Made by a program: the position numbers and the translations under genes
Notes under the pieces: model-generated
Databases searched by the model: none
What the model was told of the DNA's origin: nothing
What the model saw: only the letters and a program-made list of their open reading frames with translations
NCBI GenBank assembly: GCA_020543525.1
Contig: JAHYIO010000023.1
Location: 2,294,001-2,358,000, forward strand
From: Coriolopsis trogii
Lineage: Eukaryota; Basidiomycota; Agaricomycetes; Polyporales; Polyporaceae
Reading direction: 5' to 3'
DNA: 64,000 nt
In this document: positions 20,730-32,731 of the stretch, in pieces
How the letters are laid out: every line of letters starts with the position of its first letter
Numbering within the stretch: position 1 is the first letter of the stretch

Positions 20730-22005
20730 CGTGCAAGAGCGAGGCTGAGGACTGATTAGGATGGGAGAGAATGCGATAGCAAGTTGTAGGGAAAGCAGCG
20801 TATACTGCACTGCTGGTTTATATGCATGCTGTGCTCCCGACCGCGTACATACCTCCAATTTGAAGTCGGCAGCGCGTAGACACTAAGTTGATGGGCATTG
20901 CCTTAGAGGGACAATTTCCTATAGTTACACAAGTCATCCTCTGTTCGGATAGGCTGCTGTAAGCGGATCGGCCAGTAGAGCCCGCAAACCCTCTGAGATA
21001 ATAATAGAATGTGACGCGCATACCTAGTCGAGAGCCTACAAGGACGCTATGCGAGTCGCATCACGAACGCTGAGACATCCACGTTGATCCAATGGTCAAC
21101 ACTACGTATCCGGATCGGCGGTTGTTCTGCTCCGATGTGTGCCACTCGAAGCCGAGTAACATGCGTCGCGTCGTAGCGGTAGCCTTGAGTTGAATTGGGA
21201 TGCAGATACTTACGAAGATCGACACTTTACTATTACGACCAGCCATGGCGAAAAGAAGGGAGAATCCTGACATCCGCACACATACCACACACACCATACT
21301 GTATTTCCCCAAGCATGGTTGAGGACGCATTGTGTCGGATTCTCATCAAACCCAGGGTTGGCATACAAGTATCAGTCCAATCACCAGATACGTGCTCTAA
21401 CGCTACCAGAAAGCTGCACCCAACGCGAGCACTCACCTTGGCCCAGCTTGATGTAAAATGCCACCAGGCGCTCCGTAGCAACGTGATAGGTAATCAGAGA
21501 TGATCAGGCCTGCAAATTCTGGCGCCACGACGAGTCAATAGCTCCAGTCGGCGAAGACATATGAGACTCAACGGAACAAGAGCCGCCGTGGCAATCTAGT
21601 AACAGTGCCTTGCGAGTTGCGACACGCCGCATGAGGTTTCTCTGCCGGCATCGTCTATGCCACAGATCAAGAGAAGCAACATCATCTTTGGCACTCGACG
21701 AATGTGCAACTCACGACGCGGATCACATACTCCACATCCACCATGTTCCAACGTCTGCGTGACGTCGCATCGCCTTGCCTCCCCAACGGCAAGGAGTCTC
21801 GATGATGGGTGCTTGGGAGAGCATAAAGTAGAACAATTGGCCATGGGAGTCTTGTACATCTTAGTGGAAAGCATGTCGATACTACGCAAACGTACCTGCC
21901 CCGAGCACTAGAGGCATCCACCTCCTTCCTCGTCTTCCGTCTATCTCCTCGTACTCGTCAGAAGAGTCCGATAAGCGCGCGAGTGAAAGGAAGAAAAACG
22001 CCTCT
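20730..22005. other. Intergenic, no supported gene
   Basis: Left end is the promoter of secreted protein copy A. The remainder holds short frames on both strands (the longest around 21.6-21.9 kb) without motifs or splice logic. Confidence 0.45.
20817..20823 (-). promoter_or_regulatory. TATA box of secreted protein copy A
   Basis: Reads atataaa on the minus strand, about 90 bp before the ATG. The two paralogues have tatataa at about the same distance. Confidence 0.6.
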
Positions 22006-24267
22006 TCAGTCGACCATCATCTTCTCTGTGTGCAAGCCTTCGCCGTACGCCATGCTCTCAAAGATAATTTGCCGCCAGATGCTGATCACGAACTCGGCGG
22101 CTTCCTCTTCGAGCACCTGTGTGACGAGGGGTTAGCGATAGCGCTTCAACGAACATGGCGATACAGTTAGTGCAATTGGCTAATTGAATGGACACGCACC
22201 GGCTCAAGACCTTCGACCAGCTTCTGAGGGCTCTTGTGGTCTTTGACGTGCTCGAGGACAAACATGATGAGATCGTCGTCCTCGAGCTCTCCGAGGTACT
22301 TCATCATCTGTCGCTTGATGAGCGGTTCGAGTTTGCGGTCGATCATAGTCTGCGCTCGGATGTAAGACATGTATTGCCTCCGAAAAATGACGAGCACTCA
22401 CATCTGTCACACCATCCCAGCGAACCTTGCTCTTGAACAACGTCTCCTTGTCGCGCGGTACCTCGCCCCGCATCTTCTCCAGCCTCTCCTTCGCCTTCTC
22501 CCCGCCTTCTGCAAGGTCGAGTTTCGGCAAGGGCACCTTCCGCTTCCGGATCGCTTCCTCCTCTTCCTCCTCCTCCTGCCCAAAGACTGTCGCCTTCTCC
22601 TTCGGCCCGGACTCCTTCTGCGCGGGCGCCAACGACACACTGAGCTTGACCGGCGCACCGTCGTCGAGCAGCATGCCCGCTTTCCGCTGCTCCTCCTGCA
22701 ACGCCTGCATCTCGTCCATCTGCCGCGCAAGGAACGCCTCCGACTCGCGCCTGAGGTTCTCCGCCTCCCTCTCCTCGTAGAGACGTGACTCCTCGTCCGC
22801 CGCCTGCTCCGCGGCCAAACGCCGGGCGCGCATGCTCCTCCAACGGGCGCGATCCGTGTAGAACAACTCATCGCTCTCATCATCGTCCCAAACGTCCAAC
22901 CGCGCACGCATCTCCACCCGGTCGCGCTCCTCCGCCTCCTTCATGGCCCGTTCGCGTGCGATGGCGCGCTCAAGCGCTTGTATTCGTGCGCGTTCCCTGG
23001 GCTCGTATCGGCGTTCTCGCTATGATGGCGTTGGTGTGAGCTGTGCAAGGCCGAGTGATGTTGGCACTCACGTCTTTGTAGGAGGTCTCCTCATCTCGCC
23101 TGCGAGCCTCCTTTCTCTCCTGCTCCAACTCTTCGTCCGTCTTTCCTGGATGGAGAGACGATTGTCGTTCTGAACGGGGTGTCCTGCTGCCTTCTTCAGA
23201 CTTCACGGATCCGACCGGTTTGCTGTAGCCCTGAGCACCCTTGCCAAAGCCTTTGGGCGCCGGGTCGGGCTGGCCTTGCAGCTGCGGTTTGCCCCATTCA
23301 CGGACCTTCGGACCGGAGGGGGCGGCCAGGACGTTGGGCATGGCTTCGCGGACGTCGCGCATCTTCTCCCGTTCGCGCTTTGCTGCTCGCTCACGGAACT
23401 GCGCGATTTCGGTCATGACAAGACCGCGTTGGGTTTCGGGTAGGTCGGCCTCTTGGAGATCGTGGAGATGGGGTGGGATAACGTACTTCTCCCTGTCCAA
23501 CAGCCCGCTGCTCGCTGCCTCCTGGGATTTAGCGTTGATGTCTTTGAGCAGCTCGTCTACCTTGGCCTTGGCTTGACGCATGGCTTCATCATCGGCCTGA
23601 CCAGCGTTAGTAGTTTAGACTGTGTCCTGATTTATAGGTGTGGTAGTGGGGCCATACCTCGCCTAGTGGCAAGGTATGTCGCCACTGGGAATAATGGTCT
23701 ACGTGAGAAGAGAGGAGGACGTACGTCGGTCCGCATTTTGTGCGCAGCATATGCGTCAAGAGAGACCTTGGTCCTCTCGTCTGCTTTGACCTGTTGATGT
23801 ATAGGGTAAACCGGCGCTCGCATGGGAGACAACTGGCAGTGCTCACCAGCAACTTTTTGTTCACGCAACCATCTTCCAAAGCGGGCAGTTCCACGTTGTT
23901 CAGCAGTGCCATAGCGCGCAATGCACCGTCAGGGTCTTGAAACTCAGCAAAACCGAAGCCTTGGGGTTTGTTTGCGGGGGTGATTAGTCGCTTGAAGGAC
24001 GATATAGGACCGCAAGCCTGACGATATGTTCGAGAAGTGCTCCCCCGCAAATTGCGTCTGCACACGTACCTTCAAAAGCTCGTTCAAGAATGCATCTGTT
24101 ATGCCACCAGATATTGAACCAATGAACAAAGTTGTTGATTTCTGCGGTGGAACGAACGCGGGTGTGTGATGCATTTGCTGCTGCGCTGCGAGAGCTGAGA
24201 TCGAGGGACCCTGTCCATAGGAGGGCATGGGAGCCCGCATGCCCAGTCCCATGCGATTAGGCTGCAT
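22006..24267 (-). CDS. RBM25-like splicing factor (RRM + coiled RE-rich + PWI)
   Basis: Seven exons (24267-24070, 24017-23847, 23790-23725, 23596-23072, 23019-22402, 22349-22200, 22116-22006) give ~612 residues, all in phase. RBM25, related to yeast Snu71, is a U1 snRNP-associated regulator of 5' splice-site choice. The order is: N-terminal Met/Gly/Pro-rich leader; RRM with RNP2 TTLFIGSI and RNP1 GFGFAEF; a linker; a long Arg/Glu-rich helical region (REREAMKEAEERDRVEMRAR, LYEEREAENLRRESEAFL); then the C-terminal PWI domain, recognised from IDRKLEPLIKRQMMKYLGEL, LIMFVLEHVKDHKSP and VISIWRQIIFES. The domain order is exactly that of the family. The start could be upstream if another 5' exon exists, since an ATG also occurs at 24371 in another frame. 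Confidence 0.92.
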
Positions 24268-25065
24268 CTTGAAGAGCAGGAGAGAGCAGAAGAGGGAATG
24301 TTGAGAGGGTCGAGATGGTCAAAGGGGAAGGCTATGGCATTCAGACCGCTGAGCGACGGTTTCGCGCTCATTTAGTCGGCGCTCTCTATGCACGCCCGGA
24401 GGCCTGAAACTCCGCTGGTTTTGGGAAGCTCCGACTCAGATCGAAGGCCATCTGCAGCACAACTGCAGCGTTCCATGCAACTTCCATGCCACTCTGGGCT
24501 TCCATGACACAGAATACAAGTGCTCATCTTGCATGCTTTCCTACTCTGAAGCCAAGACTGAAGCTGGAGGCACGACTTTCCTCTTGGCCGAAAGCCCTGG
24601 AACAGTCTGAGACTCTGAGACAGGTATACTCCCATAACGTCGTTTGATCAATTGATGCGTCTGGAATCAGGGTTATTCGAAAGTGCGGCGTCTTGAAGTG
24701 CTGAGCTGCGGGCGGTTCACATTGAGAGCCACATTGTATGCGCAGGAATGGAACGCTCTGGTCTTTGCAAGCATTGTGAGCACATCTGCGCAAGCTGACA
24801 AGGACATAGGCTGCTCAATGCAGTCCACCTGGGCGGACGTCGGGAGGGCGGAGGCGCGACATCGGCTGATGGTCAGCAGACCCCGCAGGTTGTCTACTGG
24901 GCGTTCGACATCGCGCCAGGGGTTCCCAAGGACGTCATGCGTTGATGGGTGTGAAAATAGCCGGCGTCCAACTCATCAGCGGCTTTGGGTGCGTCGCAGG
25001 TATATAACTACCCCGCATTCCTTTACCCCACGTTGACCGACGTCGACTCGGAACCCCCAGCCAAG
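24268..25065. other. Divergent promoter region between RBM25-like and trehalase genes
   Basis: About 800 bp between divergent starts. A TATA box is present near the trehalase start. No separate gene is supported. Confidence 0.55.
25001..25007 (+). promoter_or_regulatory. TATA box of trehalase gene
   Basis: tatataa 65 bp before the trehalase ATG at 25066. Confidence 0.6.
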
Positions 25066-27786
25066 ATGGTGCATTGGTCTGCCTTGGTGCTCTCCTCGGG
25101 TCTCCTCCAGGGTGTACGCGCCCTTCCTCAGGCCCAGAGCAGCGTTACCGCGCTGCCCTCTATCACCGTCTCCACCGTGGTTGCGAGTCCGACCGCCCCC
25201 CTCTCGGCCACGCTGCCCTCACAAGTCCCGCTCCCTCCAAAGCAAGCATGGTGTCCTAGCGAGATCTTCTGTCCGGGCGAGGTTTGTCCGTTCACGTCGG
25301 TAACGCCGAAATGCAGAGGGAACTGATCGAAGACGCTCGTGGTCCCAGCTTCTCCAAACTGTCAACATAGCAGCGGCGTACGTTGACCCCAAAACTTTCG
25401 TCGACAAGCCGACTTCCAAATCGTCACAGGAGGTGGTCTCTGCGTTCAAGGCGCTCAACAATGCGAGCGTGACAGAAGGCGACATTGTCAACTTCATTGA
25501 CACGAACTTTCGCGGAGAAGGCCTTGAGCTCGAAGCCGTCGCACTGGAGAACTTCAATTCCGAGCCCGCGTTCCTCAAGAATGTCTCCGATCCCCTGGTC
25601 AAGGCGTTCTCCCAGACCGTCCACGGATTTTGGACCCAACTCATCAGGAACACGAATGACTCAGCTCTGTGCGGGCAGGGCGGAAACGGCGAGTGCGAGA
25701 GCACCCTTATCCCCCTCAATCACACCTTTGTTGTTCCCGGCGGTCGTTTCCGCGAGCAGTGTAAGTGTGCTGGTACGAGCCCCTTGCAGGATTATTGACA
25801 GCCTTTCAGACTACTGGGACTCCTATTGGATCGTGCAGGGGCTCATCAAGTCAGAGCTCTACGACATTGTCAAGGAGACGCTTGAAAACTTCATGGATGA
25901 ACTTCAAAACTTCGGGTTCATTCCCAACGGTGGCCGCACTTACTGTACGTCCCCATTGTTTAACACATCGATGTCTTGCACATGACATTACCGTGGCAGA
26001 TCTCGACCGTTCGCAGCCTCCACTCTTCATCCACGTGAGACAGCCCGCATGGTGCGTGGGCATAGGCGCTAATCTTGTTGGATAGATGCTTGCAGACTAT
26101 GTCGCAGCAAGTAACGACACTTCGATCCTTGACCGTGCTCTGCCCCTCGCTGAGGCCGAACTAAAGTGGTGGGCCGAGAACAGAACACTCAACGTGACAA
26201 GTCCTTTTACGAAGAAGACGTATGCGATGGCGCGTTACGCTGTGAACAACTCCGCTCCTCGTCCGGAGTCATACCTCACTGGTACGCCACTTTTAGAATC
26301 TCCTAGGCATGGAAGCGGCTCTGACGCAATTGGCAGACTATCTAACTGCGAATGATCCTGCGCTGTCCACTCCGCTGACAGAGGATCAGCGCTCCGATCT
26401 GTACGCGGAGCTTGCGTCTGGTGCTGAGACTGGCTGGGACTATACGGCTCGGTGGCTCAAGGATCCCCTCGCTGGCAGCCCGACTGATCAGAACCCGAAA
26501 CTCCGTACTCTGAACGTGCGTGGTACCCTCCCCATATGCTTGAACAGCATTCTTTGTGCGTGCAAGTCCACTTTCATCTATGACCGTCCAGCTGAACTCG
26601 TGTAGACAAGGCGCATTTGCTCCTGGCCGACCTCTACGAGTCGCAGAACGCGAACTCGTCATCCATCTCCGCGCATCGGGAGACCGCCAGCTCTCTTCGT
26701 GCAGGAGTGCTCGATCTCTTCTGGGACTCCTCAAAGCTCGCGTTCTACGACTTCAACCTGACCTCGAACGCTCGCAACCCGATCTTCACTGTCGCTACAT
26801 TCTACCCTCTCTGGAACGGCATCATCCCTGACGAGGTGCTCTCGTCGAGCAAGAACGCGTTCGGATTCTTCTCTTCGCTCAACTTGGTCCTGAACCGGTA
26901 CAACGGTACCTTTCCAGCGACATTCATCGAGACTGGTCTGCAGTGGTGGGTGACCATCTGTATGTACGCGTCGCTCGAAACGCTTCTAATCCACGTGACC
27001 GTGATACTAGGGACTCGCCGAACACCTGGCCACCTCACCAGCACATCGCGCTGGAGGCCCTCCGTGCCCTTCCGTCCAATATCACGTCCGATGTGCTTCC
27101 GACTCCGAGCGACGGGCAGTCGACGTTTAGCCTCATCCCGGACGGCCAGCTGTTCCTGTCGGAGAGCGATCTGCCTACGCAAACCGTCGCTGAGAACCAA
27201 AACGCTAGTACGTCCGGTCCGGATGCCGACCTCAACAAGCTTGACGGCACAGTCTTCAACGGTGGGAACAAGACTGACGGCGAGGGTTGGGCTGTAACTC
27301 TGCAGAGGGAGCTGGCGAACCGTTATGTCGCGAGTGCGCTGTGCAGTTGGCACGCCACCGGTGGAGAGATCCCGAACCTCCTCCCTCGGTTGTCCGAGCA
27401 GGAGCTGAACGTGACGCAGAGCGTGAACAATACCGGTAACGTGAGTCTTTTTCCTCCCTGGATTGCCGTGTTCGAACGCAGCGAGGCTGAGCAACACACA
27501 ATTGCAGATGTTTGAGAAGTTCTCCATCAACGACATCGATTCTGCCGGCCGCGGTGGAGAGTACACCGTCCAGGCCGGCTTCGGGTGGACGAACGGGGTC
27601 CTGCTCTGGATCGCGAGCACCTATGGGGACGTGCTCGTCGCGCCCCAGTGCCCCGACCTGCTGGAGCAGGCGACGACGGGCGGTTCCGGTGGCGCCGCCG
27701 GTGGAAGCAACGCTGCGTCCGAGGTGCGCGCTGCCCCGGTTCTGACCGTGCTTCTTGCGTTGGCCGCCGCTGTGGCGATGTTGTAA
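25066..27786 (+). CDS. GH37 trehalase, secreted and probably GPI-anchored
   Basis: Trehalase (EC 3.2.1.28) splits trehalose to two glucose. Nine exons (25066-25281, 25349-25760, 25810-25944, 26000-26034, 26086-26281, 26337-26555, 26606-26945, 27011-27440, 27508-27786) give ~753 residues. After a signal peptide (SALVLSSGLLQGVRALP) come both family signatures: PGGRFREQYYWDSYW and, across the seventh intron, LQWDSPNTWPPHQHI. Other GH37 stretches are DPKTFVDK, PRPESYLTDY, GAETGWDYTARW, LNSILYKAHLLLADLYE and GGGEYTVQAGFGWTNG-like (here RGGEYTVQAGFGWTNG). Many N-glycosylation sites occur. The C-terminus has a Gly/Ser/Ala-rich spacer and a hydrophobic tail (VLTVLLALAAAVAML), typical of a GPI signal, placing the enzyme at the cell surface. 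The gene is intact. Confidence 0.94.
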
Positions 27787-28276
27787 TGTTTATTCGATGA
27801 GGACTTTCCTGCTGTACAAAAGTAGTACGATATTTACTCGTGGTAACGATTGGTATGATGACGGGAGGCGATCGGATTCTTCATTCCTTGTGTGATGCCA
27901 GGCGCGGTACGTAGGTATGCACAGGTGCGTGTCCACCTCGATACTTGCTTGGCGGTTCTTGCCTGAATCCCCTCGACGTAGTGCAGAGTCTCCGTGCCTG
28001 ATGAGGCGGCTAGCGGAACCTCCATTCGCAGGCGCTACATCAGCACTGCCATGCACATGTACGTACATACGTATCCGCCGGACCTCACTCCGCTCTGCGC
28101 AGTGCGAAATACCAATCCCCCGCAACCGGTGTGATCAATGAACCTCGATCCGATTGCGCGTGCAAGCAGTGCTCCATCAGTCGCGTTCTACCTTATAAGT
28201 ACCCCGAGGGGCATGCAGCTCAAGCTCCATACTGCTCTCTTTTTTCCCTCTCTTTGGATTCTTTCTCACTGCGGCC
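27787..28276. other. Intergenic, promoter of the aspartic peptidase gene
   Basis: No gene seen. ttataag at about 28192-28198 may serve as TATA box for the downstream gene. Confidence 0.5.
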
Positions 28277-29918
28277 ATGGTAACCCGCTTGCTTCCTACT
28301 TTTCTTCTGTCTGCCGGTGCAGCCGTGTATGCACTACCGCCCAGCGTTCCTCTTCGGTTGGAGGAGGTGCGTGCACCATTTTGGATCTTGTTATAATGTC
28401 CGGCTGACCGTGCGTGCACTAGGGCTTTTGGGTTGGAGACTTCTCATTTGGAAACCAGACTTTCTCTGTGAAATTCATTCCAACTACGTCGGTAGGCTGG
28501 TGCCAGAGACTGACCATTGTCTGGATTTGCGCACTCCGGGCAGCTTCCGATTGACACTGGTAGCTTCGCGATCCTGATCGAGAAGGGAAAGTACTTCCCG
28601 AACCCAACGACGCAGCCGACCGACCTCAGCGAAGGCATCCAGTTCAACGGCGCAAGCCAAGACGGCATCGCTCCAGCCTCGGTAACCCGTGCAACCATTC
28701 CCCCCAGTTTGTGGTGGACACTCACGCAACCACATTCGAACTCTTTTGTGACATACAGGAAGCGATCTTCTTCGTGACTGACGACATCACGTTTGCCGGC
28801 GTCACTACGCACGACTTCCTGGTGGGCAACATCACGTTCGGCGACCCTTTGCCTGGAGATGGGCAAGTCGACTTCACTCTCGTGGTGTGGCCGCTTTGCG
28901 CGAAGCTGACTACGCGGTACATATGGCAGGGTTGCTGGCTTCAGCCCTCCTGCCTCAGACTTCAGCGGAGGCGATCCTACTTTCTCGAGCGGCCAGGGTC
29001 TGATCGAGACCCTCTGCGAGAACGGGGAGGGTGCGTACTGAACGGGACGCTCGTTCACAAGAGGTTTCGGACTGATTTTCTCCGTTCAGTATCGCCTTGT
29101 CAGTTCGGGCTCACTTTCGGGACGAACGGAAATGGCTCGTTTATCTTCGGAGAGATCGGTAAGTACCAGCCTGAGCGAAATACCGACGCGAAGTGCTACT
29201 ATCCTGCGACTCACATGCGCACTTGGACAAACCCCAGACAAGTCGAAGATCAAAGGGAACCTGACCACTCTCCCGACAACCCCCAAGGACGCTTGGACTG
29301 TCGTCAACAAGACCGCTGAGGAGGTTCCGCTGGTTGTCGTGGACGGCCAGCCATTCGGACACATCTTCGCCACCTGTATGTAGTATCCCTGCAGCGCAGC
29401 CCTCCCGGCACTGTTGACCTACCGGTTACTACCTTCCAAACAGTCGACAGCGGCACACCCAACGTCATCGGAAACCTCGACGACGTCCGTGCCATATTGC
29501 AGTCCGCGGGCTACAACATCACCGAGCAGACAAACGACTTCGTCACCGTCGCCCTGGTCAGTCCCCATCAGCCAAAAACCATCCCCGATTCTCTCCCTCA
29601 AGCGCAACTATGTAGTCCAATACCACGCCCATGATCACTGACATGGTTTACTAGGGCACCTACGATTGCGCACGCACCCCGGCCCGGATCGGGTTCAGCT
29701 TCCCCCCGAGCTCCGAAGTGCATTACATCGACGAGGCGGCGAACGTCCTCAACCGCACCGCCGACGGTAGCGTGTGCACCGCGAACGTCCTCGGGACGTC
29801 GACGATCGACCGCGGTCAGTGGTCGATCGGCCAGACGTGGTTCCAGGGGCGGTACGTCCAGCACGACCTCGACGCCAACACGCTCTCGTTCGCGGACCTG
29901 GCCGATGCGGCGGTCTAG
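28277..29918 (+). CDS. A1-like secreted aspartic peptidase with a one-base frame break
   Basis: Exons 28277-28366, 28423-28491, 28544-28862, 28930-29030, 29090-29158, 29238-29375, 29444-29556 and 29655-29918 give ~387 residues. A signal peptide (RLLPTFLLSAGAAVYA) precedes the mature enzyme. The first catalytic motif is PIDTGSF and the second FDSGTPNVIGN. Other pepsin-like parts are DFSFGNQTF, DFLVGNITFGDP, GVAGFSPPASDFSGG and CQFGLTFGTNGNGSFIFGE. Two oddities occur. The reading frame is lost at a run of six C (28700-28705): one more C would restore IPPQFVVDT. Exon 3 ends at a GC donor (gcaagt) instead of GT. An alternative explanation for the break, a 26-bp intron, is unlikely. The gene may be a fresh pseudogene or carry a sequencing error. 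Confidence 0.75.
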
Positions 29919-30140
29919 GATAGCCGCCGAACAGTGATTGGGAGGAGCGAGGGAGGGTCGGGTATCGAAAAGAGCGGGGATTGTTCTGGACGTCGGACAC
30001 TGACTTGAGACTTGCATCTCATGGACTGTACACTACATCGATGCTATTCGCTGTAATTCGACTCTCCTTGCTGACATCGTCTGACTCGAGCTGGAACATT
30101 GTCCTTAAGAATATAATTGAATGTAGCATACAACAGCGTT

Positions 30141-32731
30141 TCAGACTTCTTGCTCGTACGCGTCCCACTCCCCATATGCATCATCCTTTTCCGCATCATC
30201 GACGTCCTCCTCTCCCTCAGCATCCTCCTCCTCTTCGCCCTCGGCCACTCCCCCCAGTTCAACAGCAGCTGCGCTCGAACCCGGCACAAGGCTCGTGGAC
30301 CGCGACTTCGAATTCCGCACCTGTCCAACTCCGCCCCCGCCCTCCTCCTCGACGACGAGCATACCCTCTCCGTCGCTCTTGTCGTCCATCGTGTACAGCC
30401 CGCCATCGTCGTACTCGTCCTTGTCGTCCTCCCCGTTCGGCATCTGGTAAGACGAGCCGTCTTCGGTGAAGAGCTCCTTGAGCGCGTTGTAGTTGATCCG
30501 CTTGCTGTACTTCGGGTTCTTCTTAATGAGGTTCTGCACGGACTCGGCGGCTGTGCTCCCGTGCGGCGTGGACGCGTCGCGAGGCTTGCTGTTCGACTTG
30601 CGGCGCTGCAGAGCAATAAGAGGCAGTCGGCGCCGACAATACGACCCGTCGATGGAGACGTCAGTTAGCAAAGTATCAACACACGCAACAACGCATAAGA
30701 ATTTGCGTAAATGTGCATCATAAGAAATAATGATAGCGGGATTCGAACCTTGCGCGTCTTCTTTTCTTTCTCCTGACCCTCCTGTTCGGCTTTCGCTGTT
30801 CGATACCGTTCAGCGACCGTGCAATATTGTTACACACCGTGATAGCGCAACAACATCATGTCGCACAACGCACCTGCAATCGCCTCCAAATAATCCTTGT
30901 TCATCTCGACCCAGACACGTTCCTTGATGCGAACCTCCTCCTCCGTGAGGATGAACCGATCGAGCTCCTCTTCGTCCAGCCCGAGAAGCTCGTCGTCGCC
31001 AGTGTACTGCTCGCGGCGTCGTTGTTCCGCTTCGTCCAGTGCAGAGTTGAGCAGCGAACTTTGCGCGTTGGCGAGAAAGTCCGATACCTCTTGCGCAACT
31101 GCTGCATCCACCGTCTCCTCTATAGGGGACGGCGGACGATTCGGCATGGTGAGCGCCTTGTCGGGAGGGAGGTTGGGATCGACGGGCTGGGGATGGTAAG
31201 TTGGTGGTGGCTGAGGGTCGACCAGAGTACGGCCGGGCTCCATCATCGAGTGGTCCAGCGATGTGTGCATTGGATGCTGCTGCATGCTGTAGTGGAGATC
31301 ATCGTCGCCGTCCCCAGGGAGGAACAGGGGAAGTGACTGAGACGTGCCAGCCAAGATACCCTGATTTAGCAGTGCAGGATCAAGAGGTGGATGGTACGCT
31401 TGTGGAGGAGGTTGGGAGGGGCCAGGTTCAGGAGCTGGATTAAACGGAGGGTACTGTATCTGCTCAGCGAACTCGTCCTCGTCTTCGTCGCGTTTCCGTT
31501 TCTTCCGCTTGCCCTTCCCTTTACCTTTGGTCATCTCCTCTGGAAGCTGGCCGCCGTTCTCACGGATCAGCCGCTCCTTCTCCTCCTTCTCCTTCCCCTT
31601 CGTATACGCGGGTGGATCCATCTCGTCCTCAAGCCAGACCGTCCGAAAGTCCGCTAGCGTCAGCGCACCACTCGGCGTCTTGCGGAACTCGTCCAGTCGC
31701 TTCTTGAGCGTCGTATCGGCAATCTTGACCACTTGCACAATCTCCGCCACGCTCCGGCGGAAGTTATTCATGCGCGCGGCGAGCAGGAGACACGCGCCGC
31801 AAATGCCCGCGGGGCGTCGACCCTTTGTCATCCAGTCTCGGTCGAAACGCTGTACCAGCCGTACTGCATCCATAGCGACTTGGTGCGTCTCTTCTCCAAA
31901 CTCCAATAGCGCGGCGAAGCGGGAGATGTAATGAGAGGGATCCACGAGCGGAAGTCGGAGGTTCAGAGTCTGGACGAGTTGCAGATAGGTGTGCCCGAGC
32001 TCGAAGACGTTGACCTGCGAGCTGGTGTGAGGATAACGGATATGATCAATACCAACGCATATAGCATACCTGCAGAAGGTCAGAGAAGTCGATGAGCATG
32101 TAGTTCCTCGTCTCCTTCTGTCTACATGCAACGTAGAGGCACACCGCGACGACGTTCATGCTCTTGCGACCCTTCGTGAACTTATGTTCAACGGCGAGGG
32201 TGTAGAGACGAGTAGCAGCAAGTTGGACGACTTCAGACAATCTCATGGCGGTGGCTACTTGCTGTATCTTGCGACTTGCTGGGTGGCATTGGGTGGGCGC
32301 ACAGATGCATAAGTTAGACTTGACTCACCATTCGCAATGGTCTGCTCCCTGCTCTCGGTGTTCCCCCTGTTGCCAAACATACCACCCATGCGTGCGCGCG
32401 CTGCTGCCGTTGAGCGGAAGAAATCATACATGAATATGATGAGAGACACGCACTGGCACCCTGAGCCACAAAACTTCCCTGTACCATCGCCGCACCCGTA
32501 CTCGTCTCTCCGAAAGTGACCTGCTACTGGTGAGCTGGGCAAGACTCATAATCAGAGTGTTCACGTACCTCATTGACGATCGTGTTCTCTTCTATGACTG
32601 TACCGCACTGTACGCAGAACCCGTTGCCGGCGGCGGCATCGTATTCGATGACCGTCCCGCCGCAATCCGTACATACTGTCTGTACATCAACATCAGATTA
32701 TGGTAAATCTCGTCGGATAGAAACTCACCAT
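30141..32731 (-). CDS. BRF1: BRF1, TFIIB-related subunit of TFIIIB
   Basis: Brf1 recruits RNA polymerase III to tRNA and 5S genes. Eight exons (32731-32729, 32679-32569, 32520-32454, 32400-32329, 32254-32070, 32014-30874, 30795-30749, 30605-30141) give ~696 residues. Exon 1 holds only the ATG. The zinc ribbon is CTDCGG...FCVQCGTV. It is followed by VTFGETSTGAAMVQGSFV, the first cyclin repeat (GRKSMNVVAVCLYVACRQKE), the second (FDRDWMTKGRRPAGICGACL), and the conserved Brf homology block in the C-terminal half (KYSKRINYNALKELF). The region between is Pro/Gln-rich and acidic, and the last ~60 residues are Glu/Asp-rich. The gene is intact. A perfect B-box word lies in its last-but-one intron donor (see findings). 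Confidence 0.94.

Noticed and set aside
22343..22907. Gly/Arg-rich frames overlapping the RBM25-like gene
   Set aside because: Alternative frames of the Glu/Arg repeat region; the RRM-PWI frame explains the sequence.
30739..30749. Possible tRNA gene signalled by a B-box word
   Set aside because: No A-box, acceptor stem or cloverleaf can be formed around it; it lies at a splice donor of BRF1.
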